The notes below the pieces were generated by a model that was not told the DNA's origin, did no database searches, and saw only the letters and a list, made by a program, of their open reading frames with translations. A program made the translations under genes and the position numbers. Of a DNA stretch of 64,000 nucleotides, positions 52,507-61,700 are shown piece by piece. Position 1 is the first letter of the stretch. Every line of letters starts with the position of its first letter. Source of the stretch: DAISJI01 sp964559835 (GTDB lineage Bacteria; Acidobacteriota; Terriglobia; Terriglobales; Acidobacteriaceae); contig CAZLJE010000003.1 of assembly GCA_964559835.1 (NCBI GenBank), positions 124,001 to 188,000 on the forward strand, read 5' to 3'.

Positions 52507-52705
52507 AAGCGCGCGGTTGCGAAGTCCCGCAGGGACGACTCGCTGGTAGCCCAGCACGAAGTGCTGGGAACCCGGACCCGCAATCCGATCGAGTCCCGGA
52601 GGGACGAACCGGCCTTGACCGAGTCTCCAAACCGCCGCAACCCGAACGACCACCAACGCCCCATGCAACTGGCGACTGGCGATTGGCGACTGACTTCCAA
52701 TCCAT

Positions 52706-52743
52706 AGATCCTTCGTCGGACTTACGTCCTCCTCAGGATGACA
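52706..52743. repeat. 38-bp dispersed repeat, copy 2
   Basis: Same unit as 52469-52506 (T for C at one position), same orientation, 237 bases away; both lie in the 3' tail of the frameshifted MPEIAQLF gene. Confidence 0.9.
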
Positions 52744-52833
52744 GTCGCGAACAGCCCGGCGCCGCCTGAGCCATAAGCCATTTGCCATGCGCCGGTTCCT
52801 CATCCATCACGCCCGGCGCGATACGCGCTGTGG

Positions 52834-52839
52834 GATAAT
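52834..52839 (+). promoter_or_regulatory. Candidate -10 box of lptE
   Basis: GATAAT with an upstream TGTGG (extended -10-like), 10 bases before the preferred GTG start of lptE. Confidence 0.45.
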
Positions 52840-52849
52840 CGGGCTTCAC

Positions 52850-53374
52850 GTGCACATTGGAATCAAAGTCGGGCTGGCGCTTGGAATATGCCTGCTACTG
52901 GCGTCGTGCGGCTACAGGACGGGCTCGCACTCGTCGCGGCTGCCGACCGAGGTCAAGACCATCGCGGTGCCGGCGTTCACGAACCAGACGCAGAGCTACA
53001 GGGTCGAGCAGGTGCTGACTGCCGCGGTGGTGCGCGAGTTCGTCACCCGTACCAAGTTCCGCGTGCTGCCCGAGATCTCGAACGATGCCGACGCCACCCT
53101 GCGCGGGACGGTCGTGTCGGCCTCGGCGGCGACACTTACTTACGATTCGCAGACCGGACACGCGTCGACCGCGCTAGTCACGGTCACGGTCCGCGTCGCG
53201 CTGGTCGACCGCAAAGGCGCCGTGCTGTTCGACAATCCGAACTTCACCTTCCGCCAGGAGTACCAGGTATCGCGCGAAGTGAGCAGCTTCTTCGAGGAGG
53301 ACGCGCCGGCGATGGACCGGCTGGCCCGCGACTTCGCCCGCACGCTGGTGAGCAGCGTAGTGGAGGCGTACTAA
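52850..53374 (+). CDS. lptE: LptE-like LPS-assembly lipoprotein
   Basis: A 174-aa lipoprotein if started at GTG 52850, which leaves a normal signal peptide and lipobox (LLLASC, Cys at residue 20); ATG 52787 lies in ATTTGCCATGCGCC repeat words and would add 21 unlikely residues. The mature part fits LptE: GYRTG, TIAVPAFTNQTQSYRVEQVL, ATLRGTVVSASAATLTYDSQ. LptE plugs the LptD barrel in LPS export. holA follows, as in E. coli (lptE-holA). Confidence 0.88.
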   Translation: MHIGIKVGLALGICLLLASCGYRTGSHSSRLPTEVKTIAVPAFTNQTQSYRVEQVLTAAVVREFVTRTKFRVLPEISNDADATLRGTVVSASAATLTYDSQTGHASTALVTVTVRVALVDRKGAVLFDNPNFTFRQEYQVSREVSSFFEEDAPAMDRLARDFARTLVSSVVEAY

Positions 53375-53385
53375 TGCCCAATTCA

Positions 53386-53475
53386 CCACGGAGGCACGGA
53401 GACACGGAGAAAAACATTTCTGATTTTCGATTTTTGATTTTTGATTCTCTGTGCCTCCGTGACTCCGTGGTGAGG
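53386..53475. repeat. Inverted CACCACGGAGGCACGGAG array
   Basis: CACCACGGAGGCACGGAGAC on the left pairs with TGCCTCCGTGACTCCGTGGT on the right; between them TTTTCGATTTTTGATTTTTG. Same family as 1006-1073. Lies inside the lptE-holA transcript. Confidence 0.85.
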
Positions 53476-53486
53476 GAGTTGCTCGC

Positions 53487-54611
53487 ATGAAGGCCTTCGC
53501 AGCGACCCAGCGCTTTCTTAGTGATGTCGAGCAGCGCAAGCTCAAGCCGATCTACCTGCTCGTCGGCGACGAGGCGTTTTTCCGCAAGCAGTGCCGCGAG
53601 GCGGTTCTGAAGACGCTCGTGCCGGCCGACCTGCGCGATTTTAGCCTGCACGAGTTCGACCTGGGCGAGACGCCGCTGGTCGATGTGCTCGATGCGGCGC
53701 GCACACCGTCGCTGATGGCGCCGTTCCAGGTGGTGTTCGTGCGGGGCGTGAAGGCGCTATACGGCCGCGGTTCGCACGACAAGGAATTCGAGGCAGTCGA
53801 GGAGTACGCGAAGAACCCGAACCCGGACGCGCTGGTGATCTTCGTCGCCGACCACATCAGCATTCCCGCCGACGTCCGGCGCATGGAATTGCAGGACAAG
53901 GACCGGTACGAGCGCATCCGGGAGACTTTGGGAGAGTTCTGCCAGATCGTCGAGTTGGCGCGCGTGGATGAAGGCGAAGCGGTGAAGTGGGCGACCGAGA
54001 CCGCCGCGTCGGAACAGGTGAAGCTCGATGCCGACGCCGCGCACGAACTGGTGGACGCGCTCGGCGGCGACATGATGCTCGTCGCCAACGAACTGGAGAA
54101 GCTCATCCTGTACGTTGGCGAGAAGAAGAAGGTCACGCTGGGCGATGTGGAGACGATGGTGCTCGCGGCGAAGCAGCGCACTTTGTATGAGCTGACGGAC
54201 GCGATCTCGGCGAAGGACCGGATGCGCGCGCTGGCGGTGATGGACGCGATGCTGTCGACCGGCGACGGCGACGATGCGGCCATCGGACATCTTTATATGC
54301 TGGCCAAAACCTTCCGCCAGATGCTGGTGATCTTCGAGAAGCGCGTGCGCGACTCGCGCGCGCTGTGGCAGGCGCTCTGGCGTGGGTTCGGGGTGCCTCC
54401 GTTCGCCGCGGAAGATGTGCTGAAGCAGGCGCGCCGCTATAAGTCCCGCCGCGAACTGACGCGGGCGTTGCGCCTGATCGCGCGCGCCGACCTGGAACTG
54501 CGCTCGAATCCGCCGAGCAAGCGCATGGTGCTGGAACGCCTCGTGCTGGACCTGGCGAGCGAGCCGAAGGTGTTCGAGAGCGCTGGTGAACAGGGACAAC
54601 TCAGTCTGTAG
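53487..54611 (+). CDS. holA: DNA polymerase III delta subunit
   Basis: A 374-aa clamp-loader subunit that opens the sliding clamp. An N-terminal AAA+-like domain without functional Walker motifs (RKLKPIYLLVGDEAFFRKQC, DVLDAARTPSLMAPFQVVFV), the conserved LVDALGGDMMLVANELEKLI block and the C-terminal helical collar (RRYKSRRELTRALRLIARAD) are all present. Start ATG has GAGGGAG upstream. Downstream of lptE, the usual order. Confidence 0.94.
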   Translation: MKAFAATQRFLSDVEQRKLKPIYLLVGDEAFFRKQCREAVLKTLVPADLRDFSLHEFDLGETPLVDVLDAARTPSLMAPFQVVFVRGVKALYGRGSHDKEFEAVEEYAKNPNPDALVIFVADHISIPADVRRMELQDKDRYERIRETLGEFCQIVELARVDEGEAVKWATETAASEQVKLDADAAHELVDALGGDMMLVANELEKLILYVGEKKKVTLGDVETMVLAAKQRTLYELTDAISAKDRMRALAVMDAMLSTGDGDDAAIGHLYMLAKTFRQMLVIFEKRVRDSRALWQALWRGFGVPPFAAEDVLKQARRYKSRRELTRALRLIARADLELRSNPPSKRMVLERLVLDLASEPKVFESAGEQGQLSL

Positions 54612-54716
54612 CGGTAATTGGTTGTTGGTAATTGGTAATTGGTAGTTGGTACTTGGTAATTGGTAATTGGTAGTTGGTAATTGGTCGTTGGTGTGGCCAA
54701 TTACCAATTACCAATT
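54612..54716. repeat. Inverted GGTAATTGGTAGTTGGT array
   Basis: About eleven GGTAATTGGT/GGTAGTTGGT words, then after GTGTGG the complement CCAATTACCAATTACCAATT. The array sits between two convergent genes and touches the stop codon at 54715. Confidence 0.88.
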
Positions 54717-55419
54717 ACGGATTTCCTGGTTTGATGTCGATTGCTTTTCCGTTCTGATACGTAACGACGAGCGGCTTGCCGCCGTTCGGATATGTGACGG
54801 TTTTCTGGCTGGCGTCGCCGCCGGCTTGCGGCGTGCCCATCCCGATGGCGAATGCGACCTGGTACTCGTTCATGCCCTTCGTCACCTCGTGGCGCTCGAT
54901 GGCCTGCCAGGTTTCGGGCGTCCAGAAGTTGAAGAGCTGGTGCGGGTCTTCGTAGAAGAACATCTCGTCGGCGTAGAAGGTAAAGTCGCTGCCCTCTTGG
55001 ATGCCGATCGGGACCGCGTAAGCCTTGCCGTCCTGGTCGAAGACGGCGACGACCTGGCGGCTTCCCGGCGCGGCGACGCTGACTACGTCCTTGATCTGGA
55101 GCTTCTGGATCGGCAACAGCATGCCCGCCGAATGTTTGAAATCGACGGCATGATTCGCGTACGGATAAACCGTGTAGCGATAGCCTTCCTTGACCCAGAC
55201 CGCCTGCTGTGTCAGTTGTTGCGCGGATTTCATGCTGGAAATGTAGAGCTTTTTCGGTACGACGTAGGCCTCGCGGTTGAGCGGCGGAGCGGCGGATTTC
55301 GGAGTTTCCGAGGTCGCCGTTTTGCGCTCGCGCATGATGACGATCACGCGGATGGCGGCGGCGACTATCAACACCAGGAAGAAAACCTGGAAGAGTCGAA
55401 TGGTCTGCTTACTTGCCAT
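54715..55419 (-). CDS. Membrane-anchored protein of unknown function
   Basis: A 234-aa protein starting at ATG 55419; one N-terminal membrane helix (LFQVFFLVLIVAAAIRVIVI) and a periplasmic beta-rich domain with KKLYISSMKSAQQLTQQAVW, LPIQKLQIKDVVSVAAPGSR, FTFYADEMFFYEDPHQLFNF and WQAIERHEVTKGMNEYQVAF. The last block resembles the SmpA/BamE-like pattern in which a short helix precedes G-M-x-x-x-Q-V; this is only a weak resemblance. Divergent from the DUF3857 genes. Confidence 0.68.
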   Translation of the reverse strand: MASKQTIRLFQVFFLVLIVAAAIRVIVIMRERKTATSETPKSAAPPLNREAYVVPKKLYISSMKSAQQLTQQAVWVKEGYRYTVYPYANHAVDFKHSAGMLLPIQKLQIKDVVSVAAPGSRQVVAVFDQDGKAYAVPIGIQEGSDFTFYADEMFFYEDPHQLFNFWTPETWQAIERHEVTKGMNEYQVAFAIGMGTPQAGGDASQKTVTYPNGGKPLVVTYQNGKAIDIKPGNP

Positions 55420-55818
55420 AAGTACCAGTGAGATGATGTTACGCCGCGCGACGTCACCTGAGGTGCCCAAGCAATTGATTGCCGAAGGGTTAGTGCGGCT
55501 CGGTGCCAGGCACATGGGCTAAGGTTTATGTAACCGTCACCTAAGTCAACCTCCTGATTTGCAGCGCTTTAGGCGCGAGCCATACTGAATTTCAACCAAC
55601 CCCGATATACGAGTTCGCCGACGTTCTCTGCATTAGTAACCTGGGGGAAACGGTGCAGGGCCCGGAGCGAGATCTGAAAAAGGGGCAACTCCCCGGCCGG
55701 CTAAACGGTCGCCCGGGGAGTTCTTGCCAGTCTGGCGCAAGCCAAAGCAGATTCCTGACGCCGAAAGCGGGCGTTCGGAATGACAAGGGAGAGGCCGGAC
55801 AGGCACAGCTTGGGAATA
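55420..55818. other. Divergent promoter region before the DUF3857 genes
   Basis: No gene seen. A GC-rich stem AACTCCCCGG (55687-55696) pairs with CCGGGGAGTT (55713-55722) and is followed by CTTG; it may be a terminator-like attenuator in the leader of the DUF3857 operon or a dispersed hairpin. Confidence 0.5.
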
Positions 55819-58773
55819 GTGACGCGCCTTCGTCTTCATCTCGCGACCGCGGTCCTGGCGATGCTGGGAATCCTGCCCGGAAGCTTGTCGCAAACGTACT
55901 CTGGTTCACCGAATCCTTACGAAAAGAAAGCCGCGGAGCTGCGGCAGAATTTCGCGCGGGCGAGCGCGCCGGAAAAAGCTGCGTTGCTGGCGCGTGAGTA
56001 TGCGCTGAGGACGTACGTCGGCGATGTGAGCGCGCTGACGGCGTGGTTCGAGAACGTGAGTAAAGATGCGGCCGTCGACCCGGCAGTGAGGCAACAGGCG
56101 GAGCGTTACGCCGATATGTGTCGCCAGGCAAGCCTGGCTAGTACACAGGAGTCGATGTATCGCCAGGCAAGCCTGGCTCGTACACACGAGTCACGGAGTG
56201 AAAGCGACGGCGTGATCGCACTGGCGCGGCGGGCGGTCGAAGAGCAACCGAAATCGGCGGAAGCGCTCGAGGCACTTGGAGTCCTGGAAGAAGAGCGCGG
56301 ATCAAGCGACGCACACGATCACTTCGAACAGGCGGCGCGGATCGCGCCCACGGCCGAGCGTTGGCTGAGGGTCGCGTCGACGTGCACGGATTCGACCTGC
56401 ACGTTTGCAGCACTGAGCGCCGCGCGCGCGACGGGCGAGAACACGGCGGAAGTCCTGGGACGGATGGCGGAATACTATGCGTCGCGGGGACAGTCGCAGA
56501 AGGCGCGAACGCTGCTGGGGCAAGCGATGGCGCAGGCGCCGGAAGACTTCGTCCTGCGCATGCACTCGGTCGATCTGGATCTCGCGGCCGGGCTGAATGC
56601 GGAGGCTCTCCGCGAGTTGCGGAAGGTGGACGCGCAATACGCGGGCGTGGCGTGGGTCGAGAGCGAAGGCGCGGCACGGTACGAAAAACTGGGGTTGCTG
56701 GACCGGGCGGAAGCGCTCAACGAAGCTGCGCTGGCGCAGGATTTCGATACTGCTACGGTCCGCGAGGCGCTCGCCCGCCTATATGCGAATCGCCTCGAGA
56801 CGGCGAAACTGCGCGCGCTGTTGTCGGACACGGTAAAGCTGGAGCCTTCGAACGCCGAGGCGGCCGCGATGTTGGCCGGACTCAGCGACGGCAAAGAAGT
56901 TGCGCCGGCTGAGGAATCGCAGGAAACGATCTCGGACCGCGAGAGCGCCTACGTCGTAAACGCCGCCGAGTTGGCGCAGAAGACGCGCGCGGCTGTCCCG
57001 ACGGACAACGCGACGGCGGTGGAGCTGGCCGATGTGCGAGTCGAGCACGTGGCCGAAAACGGGCTCAGCAGCGTCCGCACGCAGCAGGTGGCCTACATTG
57101 CAACCGAGCAGGGCGCGCGCGACTACGCGACGCGCACCATCACCTACGCGCCCGGGGCGCAAAGGCTGCAAGTCCTGCATGCTCGCGTCTTCAAGGCCGA
57201 CGGACGCGTCATGGAGGCCGAGACGTCAACCGAGTCCGGCCCGGGTGACGCGACATCGGCGATGTACTACGACACGCGGACGCGGACAGTGCGGTATCCG
57301 TCGCTGGAAACCGGCGACGTCGTCGAACTCGATTACCGTTTGACACCCGAGACGAAGACGAACCCGTACGGTGACTATTTCGGACAGCTGGTGACGTTTG
57401 GCTCGTCGTTGCCGCGGAAGTTGCAGCGCTACGTGCTCATCACGCCCGCGGCGCGGCCGATGCATGTCACCCAGGCGCGCCTGGCGAAGGTAGTGGAAAC
57501 GCGCACCGATACCGAGCATGTGTACGCGTGGGAGATGCGCAACATCGCGCCGCTGCCGAACGAGCCGAAGGGTCCGGCCACGACGGAGATCGCGCCGTAC
57601 GTGAGCGTCTCGACGTTCCAATCCTGGGACCAGGTCGGGCGCTGGTACGCGGACCTGATCGCGCCGCAGTTCAAGCTGGATGCCGCATTGCGCGACGTCC
57701 TGGCAAAGCTGACTTCGGGGAAAACAAGCGACGACGAGAAGATCCGGGCGATCCACCACTTCGTACTGCGCAACACGCATTACGTGGCGCTGGAGTTCGG
57801 GGTGTTCAGCTACAAGCCGTACCCGGTGAGCCAGGTGTACGCGCGGCGGTTCGGCGACTGCAAAGACAAGGCGAGCCTGATGATCGCGCTTCTGCGTGCG
57901 GCGGGAATCGATGCGGACCTGGCGCTGGTGCGCACGCGCAGGCTGGGCAACGTGGCGGGCGATGCGACGTCGATCTCGATCTTTAATCACGCCGTCGTGT
58001 ACATCCCGAAGTACGACCTGTGGCTCGACGGGACCGCTGAATATGCGGGCTCGCACGAGTTGCCGATCGACGACCAGGGCGCGCAGGCGCTCACGGTCTC
58101 GCTGGACGGGTCGGCACAACTGCGGCGCATCCCGGTGACGCTGCCGATGGAGAACTACACGCACCGCCAGGTGCGGGCAGAGGTCGAGCCCGACGGGCGG
58201 ATCCAGTTCACCGGCTCGGCGTACACGCGCGGTGAAGACGCGCCCGGCCTGAGGCGCGAGTACGAGATCACGGAACTGCAGCGCACGAACTTCCGCAACC
58301 GGCTGGCCGAGGTGCTGCCGGCGGTGCGGCTGAACTCGGTCGAGGTCGATGGCGCGCACGACCTGGAGAGCGACGTCATCGTGAACTTCAGCGGCGACCT
58401 GGACACGAACGCGGGCAGAAAGTCGGTAACACTGACGCCGTCGTGGATGATGCGGTCGTACGTGCAGTCGCTGGCGCCGCTGAAATCGCGCAGCGAAGAC
58501 CTGGTGCTGCCGGCGCCGTGGACGACGGAAGAAGAGCTGCACTTCGTACTGCCGGGCGGGTCGCGGATCGAGGCGGTGCCTCAGGATACGAACCTGGAGA
58601 CGCCGTTCGGGGTCGCCGTCGTCCGGTACCAAAGACAGGGCAACGAAGTTCTGGTGAAGACGTCGGTGCAGTTCCGCAAGCTGCGCATCGCGCCGTCGGA
58701 ATATGCGGCCTTCCGCGATTTCTGCACGCAGGTGGAGAACGCGTTCCATGGCGAGATCAGGGTGGGGCTGTGA
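55819..58773 (+). CDS. DUF3857 and transglutaminase-like exported protein with TPR region (intact triad)
   Basis: A protein of about 984 aa; GTG 55819 gives a signal peptide (RLHLATAVLAMLGILPGSLS), while ATG 55780 would add 13 residues. Residues 30-360 are TPR-like helices. A DUF3857 domain follows at about 395-610 and a transglutaminase-like domain at about 620-760. The catalytic triad is complete: C681 (GDCKDKASL), H724 (FNHAVVYI), D737 (WLDGTAEY). Residues about 100-125 are a 13-aa duplication (MCRQASLASTQES / MYRQASLARTHES) encoded by an inserted palindromic repeat. The stop overlaps the next gene's GTG (GTGA). Probably acts on envelope or secreted proteins; substrate unknown. Confidence 0.88.
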   Translation: MTRLRLHLATAVLAMLGILPGSLSQTYSGSPNPYEKKAAELRQNFARASAPEKAALLAREYALRTYVGDVSALTAWFENVSKDAAVDPAVRQQAERYADMCRQASLASTQESMYRQASLARTHESRSESDGVIALARRAVEEQPKSAEALEALGVLEEERGSSDAHDHFEQAARIAPTAERWLRVASTCTDSTCTFAALSAARATGENTAEVLGRMAEYYASRGQSQKARTLLGQAMAQAPEDFVLRMHSVDLDLAAGLNAEALRELRKVDAQYAGVAWVESEGAARYEKLGLLDRAEALNEAALAQDFDTATVREALARLYANRLETAKLRALLSDTVKLEPSNAEAAAMLAGLSDGKEVAPAEESQETISDRESAYVVNAAELAQKTRAAVPTDNATAVELADVRVEHVAENGLSSVRTQQVAYIATEQGARDYATRTITYAPGAQRLQVLHARVFKADGRVMEAETSTESGPGDATSAMYYDTRTRTVRYPSLETGDVVELDYRLTPETKTNPYGDYFGQLVTFGSSLPRKLQRYVLITPAARPMHVTQARLAKVVETRTDTEHVYAWEMRNIAPLPNEPKGPATTEIAPYVSVSTFQSWDQVGRWYADLIAPQFKLDAALRDVLAKLTSGKTSDDEKIRAIHHFVLRNTHYVALEFGVFSYKPYPVSQVYARRFGDCKDKASLMIALLRAAGIDADLALVRTRRLGNVAGDATSISIFNHAVVYIPKYDLWLDGTAEYAGSHELPIDDQGAQALTVSLDGSAQLRRIPVTLPMENYTHRQVRAEVEPDGRIQFTGSAYTRGEDAPGLRREYEITELQRTNFRNRLAEVLPAVRLNSVEVDGAHDLESDVIVNFSGDLDTNAGRKSVTLTPSWMMRSYVQSLAPLKSRSEDLVLPAPWTTEEELHFVLPGGSRIEAVPQDTNLETPFGVAVVRYQRQGNEVLVKTSVQFRKLRIAPSEYAAFRDFCTQVENAFHGEIRVGL
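56118..56185. repeat. Two copies of a 29-bp palindromic element inside a coding region
   Basis: Copies start at 56118 and 56157, 39 bases (13 codons) apart; each centres on CGCCAGGCAAGCCTGGC. A third copy, identical to the first over 29 bases, lies in intergenic DNA at 62547-62575. Confidence 0.92.
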
Positions 58774-61700
58774 AAAGAGTACTAAGTACTAAGTACCAAG
58801 TACTGAGACTCGTCGCATTCGGGTTCGTCATGAGCTCAAGCCTTATAGCTGTTTCGCAACCCAAGAGAGCTGTGGCGATCCCGGCGTTTGCGCAGGCGTT
58901 GTTCGAAAGATCGGACTTGCCGGCGGCGCGCGCGGGAGCGCAGGCGGCGCTGAAGCAGAACCCGCGGAATGTGGACGCGCAGTTCGTCGAGATGGAAGCG
59001 GCGGCGTTGGAGGCGGACACGCCGGCGGTGCTGGATGCCGCGGTACGGCTGATCGAGATCCGCACGGCGCAACACGACGATCGGGTTGCAATCGCTGCGG
59101 CGCGCATCAACGACCTGGCCGCAAATACAGAAGAGTTCCGGGCGGTGCTTCCGCGCATCGAAGCCGCGCTCCTGCGGCCTCATGCACAGGCCTTCCTGCT
59201 CCGCAGCGCCCTGCTGAAGGCGGCGATGGACGGGTTGCGCGACGTCAATGCCTCGCACGTTGCGGGTGAAGCCGGGATCCTAACCGACTGGCGCGCGGCG
59301 GGGCCATTCGGCGAATATCCGAACCTGGATTTTCCACGCGCGTGGCCGCCTCAGCGTGACCAACTGATGGGCGGCGCGAGCGACGGGCATCGCGTCGAAC
59401 TGTTCCGCTTCGACGACGGCGAGTTCCGTCTGCCGGAGTACTTCGGCAAGAGCGGTGTGTATTACGCGATGGCGGAATCGAATGCCGCGGGACAAGCGAT
59501 CGTACGCACCGAGAGCGCTGGAACGATCGAAGTATTCGTCGATGGCGAAAGCGTGTTGCGGCAGGACGGACGCTTCCGCGTCACGCCTGCGACGGCCACG
59601 CAGGCGATCCGGCTGAAACCCGGCACGCACAAGGTGCTGGTGAAGTTCCTGGCGACGGCAGTTCCCTTCCGGGTGTCCATCGAGCGCGGAACGAACGTTC
59701 CCACATCTGCCAAAGGAGGGCAGATATGGGGCACCGAGGCGCAGTACGTTGCGGCCGCAAAGAAGTTCTGGGAGGGCGATCACGCGGGCGCGATCACGGC
59801 GTTCCAGCAGCTACGGAGTGCCGAGGCTTCGTCCGCGTCGGCATGGATGCTCTACCGGGCGTGGACGCGCGCGGAGGCGAACGGGCCCGCCGTGGGATCG
59901 ATGCTGGACGAGGTCGTGCGGCAGTCGCCGGACGCGCTGGCCGCGGAATACGAGATGGCAGCGCGCGCCCATGCGGACGGACGCACCGACGATGCGCTGG
60001 CGCACCTGGACAAGGTAGTGCGCGGGCGGCCGCGTTTCGTCCCGGCGCAGGACCTGATGGGAAAGCTCGCGGTGGAAATGCACTGGCCCGTACGCGCGAT
60101 GCACGCGATGGAGATCCTGGTCGACATCCATCCATCTTGCGACGTGCTGCGGCGCGCGCAGCGCTTCTTCGCCGGATATGCACGGTATGACCGCGGCAAG
60201 AAAGTGGATGACGATCTCTCGCAGTGCGCGCTCGATTCCATCGCCTATGCCGACACGCTGAGCGACCAGGGTCGTCATGCGGAAGCGGCTACGGCCGCGC
60301 AAAAGTTCGTCGCCCAACATCCGCTGGACCGCACGGCGCGTGAACGGCTCGCGCGGGAGTTGGCGCTGGCAGGAAAGGCAGCGCAAGCGCGCACGGCGAT
60401 CGAAGAACTTGCGGAAATGGCGCCGAATTCCGATCGGTACCGCAGGTTGGCCGCGGCGGCGAAAACCGACGTGCTGGCGCTGCTGGATGATCGCGGGACA
60501 AATCCGCACGCGCTCGAGACCGAGCCGTTTTACGCGAAGTACCGCCGCGACGGCGTCGAGATGGTGAAGCAGGCGGCGAACCGGCGCTTCTCGGGCGGGC
60601 CGGCGCTGCGGATCCTTGACGATCAAGTGGCGCGGTTGTGGCCGGACGGGACGGTGTCGCTGTACGTCCATCGTGTGACACGTGCTCTCGACCGCGGCGG
60701 CGTCGAGAAGTACGGCGAAGTGGAATTGCCGAGCGGAGGGGAGGTGCTGGAGCTGCGGACGGTCCGAGCCGACGGCAGCATCGCCGAACCAGAGATGACG
60801 CGGGAGAAGTCGACGATCTCGATGCCGGCTCTGTTGCCGGGCGATGCAGTGGATGAGGAATACGTGGTCCACTACGGCGACACGGACGGGATCGATGCGC
60901 ACGCGGCGGCATTCACGCACACCTTCGGCTCGTTCCACGCGCCCATCCTGTATTCGAAGCTGGTGGTGCTGACGCCGGCAAGCGAGCGGCAGACGATCGT
61001 CGCCTCGGGCGCGGCGCCGGGCTTCACGGAATCTCGGAATGGCGACATCCACGTGCGCGTGTGGGAGAAGAACGATATCGCGCAGTCGGTCGAAGAAACC
61101 GCGAGCGCGAAGACCGACGTCCTGCCGGCCGTGCGTTTAGTGCCGGCGCTGCAACGGGGATGGGAAGACGTCCGCGACAACTTGCGCGAGACTACGGTGG
61201 ATGCGGAGCGCATCGGGCCTCACGTAGAAATGGTTGCCGCTGAGTTGCGCGGCGATTCCGACGACGTGCTGGCGCGCGAGACGTACCGTACCGTGACGAC
61301 GACACTGCGCTCGAGCACGTCGAGCTTCGACGACGATGTCCCTTCGGCAGAAGAGACGTTCGCGAATGGTGAGGGCAGCCGGACAGCGGCGCTGCTGGCG
61401 TTGGCGCGCGCGGCCGGGTTGAAAGCAGACCTGGTGCTGGCGCGCAACGCGGGGACGTCGGGGCCGACGACGCCGGAGGAGGATGCGTATACGCGTCCGC
61501 TGGTCCGGTTTCGTCTTCGCGATGCGCAGGGCGGAACGCATGAGGCGATCGTCGATGCCGAAACCGACGGGCAACCGTTCGGGGCGCTCGCTCCCAACGT
61601 CGCGCACAACGATTCGCTGCTGGTAACGCTGCCGGACGAGAAGCACAACGCGAGCGTCGAGGCGGCGATCCTGAAACTGCCGACGAACCACGCTATCGAT

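Larger units (their letters stand above)
51953..52769 (+). pseudogene. Frameshifted Cys/His-motif protein (MPEIAQLF type)
   Basis: The gene starts MPEIAQLFRSPRCQHVHYSG with a Cys/His cluster (RCQHVHYSGKPCKAPARRGR then NYCVFHQA) that looks like a small zinc site. An extra C in CAGGCCCGCCC near 52069-52074 shifts the frame; removing it continues QAAHLDPGGCVLPIVEDVHS and the helical YQLAIIRIARALADDVIDARKAT segment. The 3' part beyond about 52410 is read from dispersed repeats. From memory this family is common in Acidobacteriota and has no known function. Ribosome site GGGAGGGGG precedes the ATG. The frameshift may be genuine decay or an error. Confidence 0.65.

Noticed and set aside
57226..58749. 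507-codon minus-strand frame opposite the first DUF3857 gene
   Set aside because: Arg-rich antisense shadow without recognisable domain; the plus-strand frame has clear motifs.
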